From positions 1 through 64,000 of the forward strand of contig NZ_PGVE01000078.1 in NCBI RefSeq assembly GCF_002860255.1: a stretch of DNA of 64,000 nucleotides, read 5' to 3'. The translations under genes were made by a program, and so were the position numbers. Below, piece by piece: positions 40,970 through 49,233 of the stretch. This DNA is from Neobacillus cucumis. GTDB taxonomy: Bacteria; Bacillota; Bacilli; Bacillales; Cytobacillaceae. Within the stretch, counting starts at the first letter, position 1. Each line of letters starts with the position of its first letter. The notes under the pieces are model-generated. The model saw nothing but the letters and a program-made list of their open reading frames with translations. It ran no database searches and was not told the DNA's origin.

Positions 40970-41753
40970 AATAAAAACTATATTTATCATTACTTTTTTA
41001 ATTTTAGATGTGTATCTGTTATTTCAATTCATGAAAATCCGTGATGCTAATAAATACGAAGTCATAACAGAGACTTCATTTGAAGATAAATTAAAAGCAG
41101 ATGAAATTACGTATGTAGAGCTCCCAAAGGAACCAATAAAAGACCAATATCTTAGTGCTCAACCTAAAACATTTACAAAAGGGGATATTGCAAAATTGAA
41201 AGGACAGAGGGCCACTTCCGTTGAGCCTAGCTCCACACTGGTCGTCATGCTTGATAAACCGGTCCAGCTGAATTCAAAATTCAAACCTTCTGATCTTGCT
41301 CCTTTTATAAATGAAAATATTCTTTATGGTGACCATTATCAGTTTTGGGAAAAGAATGATAAAAAACATACGATAACCTATTTTCAGCAATATGAAAATT
41401 ATCCATTATACGAAAATATTAATGGGATGATTACGTTTAGTGTGAATGAGGATAACCAGATTACCTCTTATCAGCAAACCTATTTAGAGGGAATTCAAAA
41501 GCTGACGGCTAAGGAAGAAATTCTTCTCCCGTTAAAGGCCATTGAAACATTACACCAAAAAGGTGTATTGAAGCCAAAAAGTAAGATTACTAAGATTGAG
41601 CTTGGCTACTCAACGCTTATCCAGCTGGCTGCCTCTCAAGTATTAGCCCCAACCTGGCGTTTCGTGGTTAATGATAAGGAGAGCCTGTTTGTAAATGCGT
41701 TTGAAGGTCAGATCATTGAGTTTAATAGCGAGAAAAATAGTAAACTGGAGTGA
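40956..41753 (+). CDS. walI: WalK regulator WalI (YycI)
   Basis: WalI (265 aa) has an N-terminal membrane helix ([18 protein letters not shown]) and an external domain with a fold like WalH. The two act together on WalK. The GTG at 40956 gives the conserved MDWSKIK start, 11 bases after AGGAGG. An upstream GTG at 40944 lies within that ribosome site and is rejected. It overlaps the end of walH. Confidence 0.92.
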   Translation: MDWSKIKTIFIITFLILDVYLLFQFMKIRDANKYEVITETSFEDKLKADEITYVELPKEPIKDQYLSAQPKTFTKGDIAKLKGQRATSVEPSSTLVVMLDKPVQLNSKFKPSDLAPFINENILYGDHYQFWEKNDKKHTITYFQQYENYPLYENINGMITFSVNEDNQITSYQQTYLEGIQKLTAKEEILLPLKAIETLHQKGVLKPKSKITKIELGYSTLIQLAASQVLAPTWRFVVNDKESLFVNAFEGQIIEFNSEKNSKLE

Positions 41754-41760
41754 AAAAAGT

Positions 41761-42555
41761 ATGTCGTTACGATATAGCATCTTGGCAAGCGGAAGTACAG
41801 GGAATGCCTTGTATGTCGAGTCTGATGAACATTCCTTTTTAGTAGATGCCGGTTTCAGTGGAAAACAGATGGAGTCCCTATTTGGACAGATTGATCGAGA
41901 TATCAGCAAGCTTTCCGGCATCTTTGTCACACATGAGCACAGTGACCATATCAAAGGAATTGGCGTCCTTGCCCGTAAATATCATTTGCCTGTATATGCA
42001 AATGAAAAAACATGGCGTGCCATGGACAGCTTAGTAGGTGTGATTCCTACTGAGCAAAAATTTGTTTTTAATATGGAGACGGTAAAGAGCTTTGGCTCAA
42101 CAGATATTGAATCATTTGGTGTGTCCCATGATGCAGCAGAGCCAATGTTTTATGTGTTTCATCATTCAGGAAAAAAATTAGTGTTAATCACGGATACTGG
42201 CTATGTCAGTGACCGGATGAAAGGGATTATTTCAAATGCAGATGTGTACATTTTTGAATCGAACCATGATGTGCAAATGCTGCGGATGGGCAGATATCCC
42301 TGGAACATTAAACGCAGAATCTTGAGTGATGTCGGACATGTTTCTAATGAAGACGCGGCACTCGCCATGAGCGATGTGGTGGGAGACCAGACAAAACGGG
42401 TCTATCTCGCCCATCTAAGTCTTGATAATAATATGAAGGATCTAGCAAAAATGGCCGTAACACAAACATTAGAGAGCCGTGGGTTAATTGTTGGTGAACA
42501 ATTTGGCCTTTATGATACAGACCCGAAAACCCCTACGATTCTAAATGCAGTATAA
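41761..42555 (+). CDS. walJ: MBL-fold hydrolase WalJ (YycJ)
   Basis: WalJ (264 aa) is a metallo-beta-lactamase-fold nuclease. The metal motif THEHSDH lies at 57-63, with DAGFSGK before it and DTGYVSD later. The frame opens at 41695 inside walI, but the ATG at 41761 gives the family N-terminus ([16 protein letters not shown]). In other Firmicutes it has been linked to wall metabolism and to DNA repair. It closes the wal operon, followed by a strong terminator. Confidence 0.95.
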   Translation: MSLRYSILASGSTGNALYVESDEHSFLVDAGFSGKQMESLFGQIDRDISKLSGIFVTHEHSDHIKGIGVLARKYHLPVYANEKTWRAMDSLVGVIPTEQKFVFNMETVKSFGSTDIESFGVSHDAAEPMFYVFHHSGKKLVLITDTGYVSDRMKGIISNADVYIFESNHDVQMLRMGRYPWNIKRRILSDVGHVSNEDAALAMSDVVGDQTKRVYLAHLSLDNNMKDLAKMAVTQTLESRGLIVGEQFGLYDTDPKTPTILNAV

Positions 42556-42560
42556 GCTTA

Positions 42561-42592
42561 AAAATGGAGGCCAAAACCGGCCTCCATTTTTT
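42561..42592 (+). terminator. wal operon terminator
   Basis: AAAATGGAGGCC and GGCCTCCATTTT form a 12-bp perfect stem with a 6-nt loop and T tail. Confidence 0.94.
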
Positions 42593-42705
42593 ATGGGTTG
42601 TTCAAATAGACTGGCAAATGTTTAGTAATTTTAGGAAGAATGATTATAATTATAAGTGGTATATAAAATAATAAATAGCACTTTTCGAAGAAAGGAATGG
42701 TGTAA

Positions 42706-43947
42706 ATGGGTTATTATGACGATCATACACAGGGACGTTATCGTGAGCAGAGAGGTAAAAAAGGCAGTGTATTTCTCGCCAGCCTAGCTGGAGCAATTAT
42801 AGGTGCACTAATAGTGATCTTTGCCATTCCAACTCTATCAAAGCAAGGAATATTGCCTTATAAACTAGCAACTGATCAAAATCAGGCTGTGGAAACTACA
42901 AATAATAAGAAGAATAATGAAAAGAATGTGGTCGAGAAAGTTTCTTATGATGTGAGCACAAATACGACAAAAGCGGTTGAAAAAACAGGCGAAGCAGTCG
43001 TTGGTATTAATAACATTCAATCTTCAAGCTTTTGGTCAGATAAGGGTGACTCCTCAGAGGAGGCAGCTGGAACGGGCTCAGGAGTTATTTATAAAAAAGT
43101 GGATAATAAAGCCTATGTTGTCACAAATCATCACGTTGTAGAGGGAGCAACAAGGCTTGAGGTAAGCTTAGATGATGGAACAAAGATAGCAGCTAAGCTG
43201 CTTGGCAGTGATGTATGGACGGACTTAGCGGTTTTAGAGATTGATGCAAGTAAGATAAAAACTGTAGCCACATTTGGTAATTCTGATAATTTGAAGATGG
43301 GTGAACCGGTCATTGCCATCGGAAATCCACTTGGGGCGACTTTTTCCGGATCCGTAACGCAGGGGATTATTTCGGGGCTAAAGCGGACGATACCAGTTGA
43401 TATTAATGAAGATGGTGTCATTGATTGGCAATCGGAGGTATTGCAAACAGATGCAGCGATTAACCCTGGTAACAGCGGTGGTGCATTAATTAATATGGCA
43501 GGACAAGTGATCGGAATTAATTCCATGAAAATTTCCCAAGAGGCGGTTGAAGGAATTGGTCTCTCCATACCGATTAATTCAGCCATACCTATTATTGACG
43601 ATCTTGAGAAATTTGGAACGGTAAAACGCCCATATATGGGCGTGGATTTAAAATCAGTGGATGAAATTCCTGCTTATTATCAGGAAGAAGCCCTTAAACT
43701 ACCTAGAGATGTGAATTATGGTGTAGCCCTTCGCCAAGTGGTACCTAATTCTCCGGCATCCCGAGCAGGTTTACAAGAACTTGATGTCATTGTTGAAATG
43801 GATGGGGAAAAAATAACAAATGTGATCGACTTGAGAAAGCATTTGTATCAGAAAAAGAAAGTCGGCGATCAGTTGAAGGTCAAGTATTATCGTGAGGGTA
43901 AACTAAAGGAAACTACTTTAACTCTTACGGGTGAAAAGCTTGAATAA
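42706..43947 (+). CDS. htrC: HtrA/DegP-type serine protease HtrC
   Basis: A membrane-anchored quality-control protease (413 aa). An N-terminal helix (about 21-44) is followed by a low-complexity linker and a trypsin-like domain with His143 (TNHHV), Asp173 (WTDLAV) and Ser257 (NPGNSGGA). A C-terminal PDZ domain lies at about 310-400. The active site faces outside. It follows the wal locus as htrC (yyxA) does in B. subtilis. Confidence 0.93.
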   Translation: MGYYDDHTQGRYREQRGKKGSVFLASLAGAIIGALIVIFAIPTLSKQGILPYKLATDQNQAVETTNNKKNNEKNVVEKVSYDVSTNTTKAVEKTGEAVVGINNIQSSSFWSDKGDSSEEAAGTGSGVIYKKVDNKAYVVTNHHVVEGATRLEVSLDDGTKIAAKLLGSDVWTDLAVLEIDASKIKTVATFGNSDNLKMGEPVIAIGNPLGATFSGSVTQGIISGLKRTIPVDINEDGVIDWQSEVLQTDAAINPGNSGGALINMAGQVIGINSMKISQEAVEGIGLSIPINSAIPIIDDLEKFGTVKRPYMGVDLKSVDEIPAYYQEEALKLPRDVNYGVALRQVVPNSPASRAGLQELDVIVEMDGEKITNVIDLRKHLYQKKKVGDQLKVKYYREGKLKETTLTLTGEKLE

Positions 43948-43956
43948 AAGATGGCT

Positions 43957-43990
43957 GGGGAAGTGTTATACTCACTTTCCCTTTTTATTT
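43957..43990 (+). terminator. htrC terminator
   Basis: GGGGAAGTG and CACTTTCCC pair (one wobble) around TTATACT, followed by TTTTATTTT. Confidence 0.82.
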
Positions 43991-44081
43991 TGTATGTTAT
44001 GATAGATGAGGTCAAAAGTATGATAGCCAAAGGAAAGGTTAAAAATAATAGTATTGATTTGTTTGAAAGTGGGGAGTTGGA

Positions 44082-44240
44082 ATGATTTATAGCTGTGAGG
44101 AGCATATTGACATTGCATTAGATGATATTGTGGATAAATATCAGACTTATCCAGTTTTATCACAAGTACCTGTGGATAAAACATCTACAAGCTGTGAATA
44201 TTGCGAAAAACCTGCCGTATATATGGTGGCGAACAAATGA
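44082..44240 (+). CDS. small CxxH/CxxC protein
   Basis: This 52-aa protein begins MIYSCEEHIDIALDDIVDKY and ends with CEYCEKPAVYMVANK. The paired CxxH (C5, H8) and CxxC (C38, C41) motifs would bind zinc. They match a small conserved protein family placed between htrC and rlmH in Bacillaceae. A GGGGAG ribosome site precedes the ATG. The function is unknown. Two perfect DnaA-boxes lie inside the gene. Confidence 0.85.
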   Translation: MIYSCEEHIDIALDDIVDKYQTYPVLSQVPVDKTSTSCEYCEKPAVYMVANK

Positions 44241-44295
44241 TTCCATACTAGATGTGGATAAAAAATGTGAATATGTGGATAACTTTTGTGGATAT
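44129..44295. other. DnaA-box cluster upstream of rlmH
   Basis: Four perfect boxes (TGTGGATAA) all face the same way, at 44129-44137, 44171-44179, 44253-44261 and 44274-44282. A single-mismatch box lies at 44287-44295. This is denser than any other non-oriC part of the window. From memory, DnaA-box clusters near yydA (rlmH) are known in B. subtilis as titration or regulatory sites. Confidence 0.85.
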
Positions 44296-44341
44296 CTTGT
44301 TTGTAAACTGTTTGTAATTAAGTTGTAAAGGGTTGTGGATT

Positions 44342-44821
44342 GTGAATATCTCGATCATAACAGTTGGTAAGCTAAAAGAGAAATATTTACGGCAGGGAAT
44401 CGAGGAGTATTTAAAAAGATTATCTGCTTACGCAAAGATAGAGGTTGTGGAGGTTGCAGATGAAAAGGCTCCTGAGGAATTAAGTGAGCTTGAAATGCTG
44501 CAGGTGAAGCAAAAAGAAGGAGAACGGATTTTGGCCAAAATCAGCCAGGATACATATGTCATTGCCTTAGCTATCCAAGGGAAGCTGCAATCATCAGAGG
44601 AACTTGCTAAGACATTAGACCAGTTAGCAACGTATGGGAAAAGTAAAGTTGCTTTTGTCATTGGTGGTTCGCTTGGTTTGAGTGAGGAGGTCATCAAACG
44701 GTCCAATGAGCAGCTGTCTTTTTCAAGGATGACCTTCCCTCATCAACTAATGAGGTTAATTCTAGTTGAACAAATATATAGGGCGTTTCGGATTAATAGG
44801 AATGAACCGTATCATAAGTAA
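44342..44821 (+). CDS. rlmH: 23S rRNA pseudouridine-1915 N3-methyltransferase
   Basis: RlmH (159 aa) is a SPOUT methyltransferase acting on Psi1915 of 23S rRNA. The knot contains [10 protein letters not shown] and [23 protein letters not shown], and the chain ends NEPYHK. The GTG at 44342 gives the exact family length and AAAGGG lies 9 bases upstream; the TTG at 44333 is rejected. The 3' end is the classical attachment site of SCC-type cassettes. Confidence 0.96.
   Translation: MNISIITVGKLKEKYLRQGIEEYLKRLSAYAKIEVVEVADEKAPEELSELEMLQVKQKEGERILAKISQDTYVIALAIQGKLQSSEELAKTLDQLATYGKSKVAFVIGGSLGLSEEVIKRSNEQLSFSRMTFPHQLMRLILVEQIYRAFRINRNEPYHK
44803..44820 (+). other. SCC-type attachment-like repeat 1 (rlmH 3' end)
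   Basis: TGAACCGTATCATAAGTA contains the TATCATAA core used by SCC cassettes in staphylococci. The following ATGAGGTTTT resembles an SCC boundary as I remember it. Related copies lie at 50384-50401 and 55135-55152 in the same orientation. Confidence 0.55.
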
Positions 44822-44983
44822 ATGAGGTTTTAATATAAATTAATTAATTAAAAGCCAGCATATGAGTAAGCTAAGGTTTAATAAGTTTCCCTTTTGGGTA
44901 TGACACAAGTGCGTGTCTTTAAAGAAAAATTTGTGGTAATCTAGTCTATCTTTGAAAAAGAAATATAAGGTGTTTGATTATAA

Positions 44984-45877
44984 TTGGAAATTAAACAGTT
45001 GCAATTTTTTATTGAAGTTACGCGTACTGGTAGTTTTACCAGTGCAGCAGAAAATCTTTTCATAACGCAGCCTGCCCTCAGCAGAACTATCAAATCATTG
45101 GAAGACGAACTTGGCACAAAGCTTTTTGTTCGAACAAGGAAAAAGTTGATCTTAACCGATGCAGGACGTGTCCTAAAAAAACATGCATTAAAAATTGAAG
45201 AACAGCTGCAGCAATTGGATAAGGAAATGGATAAGATGTTAATGCTAAAAAAAGGACATATCCGTATCGGGCTCCCTACAGTAACCAATTCTACTTTTTT
45301 CTCAAAACTTCTTGCTTCTTTTCATCAAGAATATCCAGAAGTTACGTTCCAATTGGAAGAGGACGGATCAAAGCCAATTGAACAGAAGATTATCAATGGT
45401 TTACTTGATTTTGGTATTGTCTTTCTCCCTGACAAAAATGAAAGTATTGACTATTATACGTTTATTAATGAGAAACTAAAACTGGTTATTCCCGCCTCCC
45501 ACCGTTTTATCGGCAAACAGGAAGTGTCATTGCAAGAGCTGAAAGAAGAAAATTTTATTATGTTTAACCGAGATTTTGAATTAAGGAGTCTGATTATTGC
45601 TGCATGCAGAGGAGTTGGTTTTCAACCGACCATTATTTCGGAAACATCACAATTAGATTTTATCCAAGAAATGGTTGCTTCTAATCTGGGTATTACCTTG
45701 CTGCCTGAGAGTATATGTATGGAATTAACACATGATATTCAAACAATCTCCATAACCAACCCGACAATCCGATGGAGTTTAGCATTGATCTGGAAAACGG
45801 ATGCATACATGTCACAGGTTGAGAAAGAATTTATCCGGTTTGCAAAAGTGAAGCTGTCGAAAGCATCCTTACCGTAA
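44984..45877 (+). CDS. LysR-family transcriptional regulator
   Basis: The 297-aa protein has an N-terminal winged helix (MEIKQLQFFIEVTRTGSFTS, ITQPALSRTIKSLEDELGTKLF) and a C-terminal effector-binding domain. The start is probably TTG at 44984. The nearest purine-rich site (AAGG) is rather far, so the start is tentative. A neighbour it would control is not obvious; the nearest genes are convergent. The effector is unknown. Confidence 0.88.
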   Translation: MEIKQLQFFIEVTRTGSFTSAAENLFITQPALSRTIKSLEDELGTKLFVRTRKKLILTDAGRVLKKHALKIEEQLQQLDKEMDKMLMLKKGHIRIGLPTVTNSTFFSKLLASFHQEYPEVTFQLEEDGSKPIEQKIINGLLDFGIVFLPDKNESIDYYTFINEKLKLVIPASHRFIGKQEVSLQELKEENFIMFNRDFELRSLIIAACRGVGFQPTIISETSQLDFIQEMVASNLGITLLPESICMELTHDIQTISITNPTIRWSLALIWKTDAYMSQVEKEFIRFAKVKLSKASLP

Positions 45878-45934
45878 ATTCATAATCTATGATAGAAGAT
45901 TTTAGCAATGGATTTTTATGCCGCGTCTACAAAC

Positions 45935-45973
45935 AAAACGAGGCTGGGGGGAATTTCCTCACAGCCTCGTTTT
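45935..45973. terminator. bidirectional terminator
   Basis: AAAACGAGGCTG and CAGCCTCGTTTT form a 12-bp perfect stem. It serves the LysR gene on one side and the 123-aa gene on the other. Confidence 0.9.
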
Positions 45974-45974
45974 A

Positions 45975-46346
45975 TTAATGAATCACAGTTGGACCGGCTA
46001 GTTCCCTTGGCGGGTTTCCCAATGCTAACTTGCTGATATTAGCATAACTCACTTGTTCATACTCTTTTAGCAACTGTTTTAGTTCAGAAAATTTTTCGTC
46101 CTTTTTTAACTTTTCGATTTCCTCTTGATAGACGGACAAAACATAATCATCTTGTCCTACCGGCTTAAATTCGCTTGGGTCTTCATCCATGAGTAATGCT
46201 CCCATATATTGGTATCCAAAATTAAGTTTACGAGTTAGTTCAATGATATTTAAGAACATATGATAAATAGATGGTTTTGTTTCACTTAAGTGTTCAATGG
46301 CCATTTTTGCGTCAATCAAATCTTCATAATTTGCTGAGACTAACAT
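45975..46346 (-). CDS. uncharacterised 123-aa protein, copy A
   Basis: I do not recognise a named family. The 123 residues are largely helical and charged, with KPSIYHMFLNIIELTRKLNFGY, then FSELKQLLKEYEQVSYANIS, ending AGPTVIH. It has no signal or membrane segment. A close paralogue lies at 47867-48238, and each copy stands directly after an acyl-CoA thioesterase gene. The start at 46346 has a GGGGG site. Co-conservation with the thioesterase suggests a shared role, not yet defined. Confidence 0.75.
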   Translation of the reverse strand: MLVSANYEDLIDAKMAIEHLSETKPSIYHMFLNIIELTRKLNFGYQYMGALLMDEDPSEFKPVGQDDYVLSVYQEEIEKLKKDEKFSELKQLLKEYEQVSYANISKLALGNPPRELAGPTVIH

Positions 46347-46357
46347 GTTTCAACCCC

Positions 46358-46873
46358 CTAAGTACATGCTTTTTTCGGTGAGAGTCTGGATACGAGTTCT
46401 TTATTTTGCTCTCTTTTGAGTTTACGGATTTTTTCGCGTTCTTTTCCAGTTTCGTAAAGATATTTTTCTTCGTCTGTTTCTGGAATAACTTCTGGCACTT
46501 CCAACGGTCTTTTATTTTCATCTAGAGGGACGAAAGTAAAGAAAGCTGTAGCGGCAATTTTGCGTTCCCCTGTTTCAAGATCTTCTGCAATCACTTTACA
46601 GAAAATCTCCATCGACCTTCTACCTGTAAAGCAAACAAATGATTCGATACTGACCGAATCACTTTGCCGAATGGGGGAAAGAAAATTAACGGAGTCTGTC
46701 GATGCCGTAACACATTGTTTTACTCGTGAATGCCGGCGAGCCGAAAGTGTCGCGCATGCATCCATCTTCTTCATAAGAACCCCGCCAAATAATGTATCAT
46801 AATTATTCAAATCATTAAGCAACACCTGATCGGTATGAATTACACGCGTTTCACTAATTTTTTTCGCTTCCAT
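46358..46873 (-). CDS. acyl-CoA thioesterase (hotdog fold), copy A
   Basis: A 171-aa YkhA/YciA-type hotdog thioesterase that cleaves acyl-CoA to acid and CoA. The active-site segment is NDLNNYDTLFGGVLMKKMDA, followed by TASTDSVNFLSPIRQSDSV and AATAFFTFVPLD. The C-terminal tail is charged. It precedes the 123-aa gene by 11 bp. It is over three-quarters identical by eye to copy B at 47327. Confidence 0.88.
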   Translation of the reverse strand: MEAKKISETRVIHTDQVLLNDLNNYDTLFGGVLMKKMDACATLSARRHSRVKQCVTASTDSVNFLSPIRQSDSVSIESFVCFTGRRSMEIFCKVIAEDLETGERKIAATAFFTFVPLDENKRPLEVPEVIPETDEEKYLYETGKEREKIRKLKREQNKELVSRLSPKKACT

Positions 46874-47326
46874 TTTATCACCCTATATTAAGCATTTCTT
46901 CATACTTACCTTTCGCTTTTCTTAGTGTTGGGAGATGTTATCTCAATTAAACCAGTTAGATATTTCCTGAAATAATGAACAAATGAGGATCAGTTAATTT
47001 TCTATTCTTCATGTTTTTCTTGTAAACTCTAGTGCTGGACCTAGAATTAAATTGGAATATGAGGTAATAAAACAAAAAATGTACCTGTTATTTCCTGTAC
47101 GAAAGGGTGTTAAATAGTGCAATAAGTATTGTTATTGTACACCTCATATGGGAACGGTTTACTTGTCTTTTAATGCTCAGGCCAAAAACGCTTTCATACA
47201 GTTTTGTTATGAATTCCATATATTATTGGCATTGTACCTTTCCACTGTGGTTATATTATAATCACCTATGTGATGTATGAGAAGCGAACGCTTCAAAAAC
47301 ATTTTATATATATAGGGAGAAAATAA
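46874..47326. other. divergent intergenic region between the two thioesterase cassettes
   Basis: 453 bp between two outward-facing related cassettes. A possible plus-strand -10 TATAAT lies at 47257-47262 with a poor -35. No terminator or long repeat links the two sides, so the duplication does not visibly extend into the promoters. Confidence 0.35.
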
Positions 47327-47842
47327 ATGGAAGCAAAGAAAATTAGAAACACACGTGTTGTTCAAACCGATCAAGTGCTCATTAACGATTTGAACAATTA
47401 TTCTACATTATTCGGTGGAGTTCTGATGAAGAAGATGGATGCATGCGCGACGCTTTCTGCCCGTAGGCATTCACGGGTAAAGGAATGTGTTACTGCATCG
47501 ACAGACTCCGTTAATTTCATTAAACCAATCCGACGAAGTGATTCAGTTTGTATCGAGTCATTTGTCAGCTATACAGGTACAAAATCAATGGAGATTTTCT
47601 GTAAAGTAATTGCAGAGGATCTTGAAACCGGGGAACGAAGAATTGCTGCTACTGCATTTTTTACTTTCGTCCCTCTAGATGAAAATAAAAGACCGTTGGA
47701 AGTGCCTGGAGTCATTCCAGAAACAGAGGAAGAGAAACTTCTTTATGAAACGGGAAAAGAGCGCGAAGAAATCCGTAAGTTAAAAAGGACAAAAAATAAA
47801 GAACTTGTGGCCAGACTTACACTAGATAAACCATGGGATTAA
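47327..47842 (+). CDS. acyl-CoA thioesterase (hotdog fold), copy B
   Basis: A 171-aa paralogue of copy A, with the same active-site segment NDLNNYSTLFGGVLMKKMDA and AATAFFTFVPLDENKRPLEV. Differences cluster near the C-terminus and between residues 64 and 85. It is followed after 24 bp by the second 123-aa gene, so the two-gene cassette is repeated in inverted order. Confidence 0.88.
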   Translation: MEAKKIRNTRVVQTDQVLINDLNNYSTLFGGVLMKKMDACATLSARRHSRVKECVTASTDSVNFIKPIRRSDSVCIESFVSYTGTKSMEIFCKVIAEDLETGERRIAATAFFTFVPLDENKRPLEVPGVIPETEEEKLLYETGKEREEIRKLKRTKNKELVARLTLDKPWD

Positions 47843-47866
47843 TAGTGAAACAAAGGGGAAGATAGT

Positions 47867-48238
47867 ATGATCAGACAATCAAATTACACTGAATTGAAAA
47901 ATGCACAAATTGCTATCGAAAACTTACATGCAACAAAACCTTCTATCTATAAAAAATTTATCAATATCGTAAAACTAACACGTCAATTGCACTGTGGATA
48001 TCAATATATGGGCACAGTTATTATGGATGAAAACACAAGTGATTTCTACCCTAAGTCCCTGGATGACTACGTAATGTCCGTCTACCATCGTGAAATCGAG
48101 AAATTAAAAACAGACGAAAAATTCTCTGAATTAAAACAGGTTCTAAAAAAGTATAAACAAGTAACCTATGTCAACATTAGCAAGTTGGCATTAGGGGAAA
48201 ATCCAAAAGAATTAGTTGGTCCAATTTTGATCCATTAA
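47867..48238 (+). CDS. uncharacterised 123-aa protein, copy B
   Basis: A paralogue of copy A with the same length and landmarks: KPSIYKKFINIVKLTRQLHCGY, DDYVMSVYHREIEKLK, FSELKQVLKKYKQVTYVNIS, and the ending VGPILIH. It is more diverged than the thioesterases. It has no recognisable domain. The AUG has GGGGAAGATAGT upstream. A strong terminator follows at 48328. Confidence 0.75.
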   Translation: MIRQSNYTELKNAQIAIENLHATKPSIYKKFINIVKLTRQLHCGYQYMGTVIMDENTSDFYPKSLDDYVMSVYHREIEKLKTDEKFSELKQVLKKYKQVTYVNISKLALGENPKELVGPILIH

Positions 48239-48327
48239 TAGTTCGAAGGAAACAAATGAGGCACTTATATTTTTCAGTCTTTCAGAAATTCATTGATATC
48301 TTATATTAATAACCTAGAACATATTAG

Positions 48328-48371
48328 TTGGGTGAATCGAAAATTTAGTTCGATTCACCCAATTTGCTTTT
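48328..48371 (+). terminator. terminator after cassette B
   Basis: TTGGGTGAATCGAA and TTCGATTCACCCAA form a 14-bp perfect stem with a 7-nt loop, then TTTGCTTTT. Confidence 0.88.
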
Positions 48372-48460
48372 AAGACTCCATTGCCAGTGGGATATTTACG
48401 GAAAATGGCTTATGTGGAGCTTCTTCTATAATTTTGTGGTTATTATAGAGTAAGTTGAGA

Positions 48461-48476
48461 AGTTTCACGTGAAACA
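48461..48476. other. parS site (one mismatch), intergenic
   Basis: AGTTTCACGTGAAACA differs from parS only at the first base. It lies in the 454-bp gap between cassette B and the EAL-SLATT pair, about 38.5 kb from oriC. Confidence 0.85.
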
Positions 48477-48637
48477 TGTAAGGATTTATTGAATTGGAAA
48501 TCTCAAGAAAAGAAAAAACACAAGGAAGAATCTCATTGTGTTCCTATAGGCTGCTTCATTTTTTTAAGTTCTTTTAATTTTGTTAGGTTTATCTAATATT
48601 CTTTATGATAATGTTCTGTAATTTTCACAGCTCGGAT

Positions 48638-48660
48638 AATGTCGATGTATTTTCGACATT
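48638..48660. other. hairpin after the SLATT-like gene
   Basis: AATGTCGA and TCGACATT form an 8-bp perfect stem with a 7-nt loop, just downstream of the minus-strand SLATT-like gene. It lacks a T-tract, so it is a weak terminator candidate at best. Confidence 0.4.
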
Positions 48661-48692
48661 CTCCGGGGCATGACAGGCACTTTTTAATGTTG

Positions 48693-49220
48693 TTACTTCT
48701 CGTTAGAAGAAACCCATAATTTGAATTTCTTTTTGTTTAGACGTTCTTTTGCTGCGGAAACGGAACTTGAATTGATGATGGGGCTTCTACTGTATATTTC
48801 GTGTAATTCTTTGGTCAGGTCTTCTCTTATTATTCTAATCTTTTCTTCCTCCAATTTGCCGTCTTCAAAATCGACAATCATATTTTTGTACCTTTCTAAT
48901 ATAAACCATAGATTCTGGGCTTGTGTTTTTAATGTCGTTTTGGTTTCTTCATAGCGATAATTATAATCTGCCAGCAGATATATAAAGCTTATGGCTCCTG
49001 CGATTGCTGTAATAATTTTTGCAATGTCGTTAGAGGCAAAAAGAGTATTTATGAAGCCTGTAGCTGTAATACAAAGTAATAACATTCTAACAAATTTATT
49101 CCTGTTAATCTTTTTCACGATCTTATCTAACTCAATATTAAAGGCAATATGCTGAGTTTCTAATCTGTCAACAGATTCAGATAGCTGCTTTAGGATCGCC
49201 GGCTTATGGGAGTTCTCCAT
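48693..49220 (-). CDS. two-TM SLATT-like domain protein
   Basis: The 175-aa protein starts with a coiled-coil-like stretch (8-40), has two membrane helices (about 44-62 and 66-84), and then a long cytoplasmic helical region. That region carries NYRYEETKTTLKTQAQNLWF, RYKNMIVDFEDG, and IREDLTKELHEIYSRSPIIN. This layout matches SLATT domains, predicted membrane-perforating effectors of nucleotide-signal conflict systems. The family call is by pattern only. It follows the EAL gene by 13 bp, so they form one operon. Confidence 0.6.
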   Translation of the reverse strand: MENSHKPAILKQLSESVDRLETQHIAFNIELDKIVKKINRNKFVRMLLLCITATGFINTLFASNDIAKIITAIAGAISFIYLLADYNYRYEETKTTLKTQAQNLWFILERYKNMIVDFEDGKLEEEKIRIIREDLTKELHEIYSRSPIINSSSVSAAKERLNKKKFKLWVSSNEK

Positions 49221-49233
49221 CTCAACACCTTCT

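Noticed and set aside
46560-46802. Plus-strand frame opposite the copy A thioesterase
   Set aside because: It is a mirror of a strongly conserved coding region, with no ribosome site or family resemblance.
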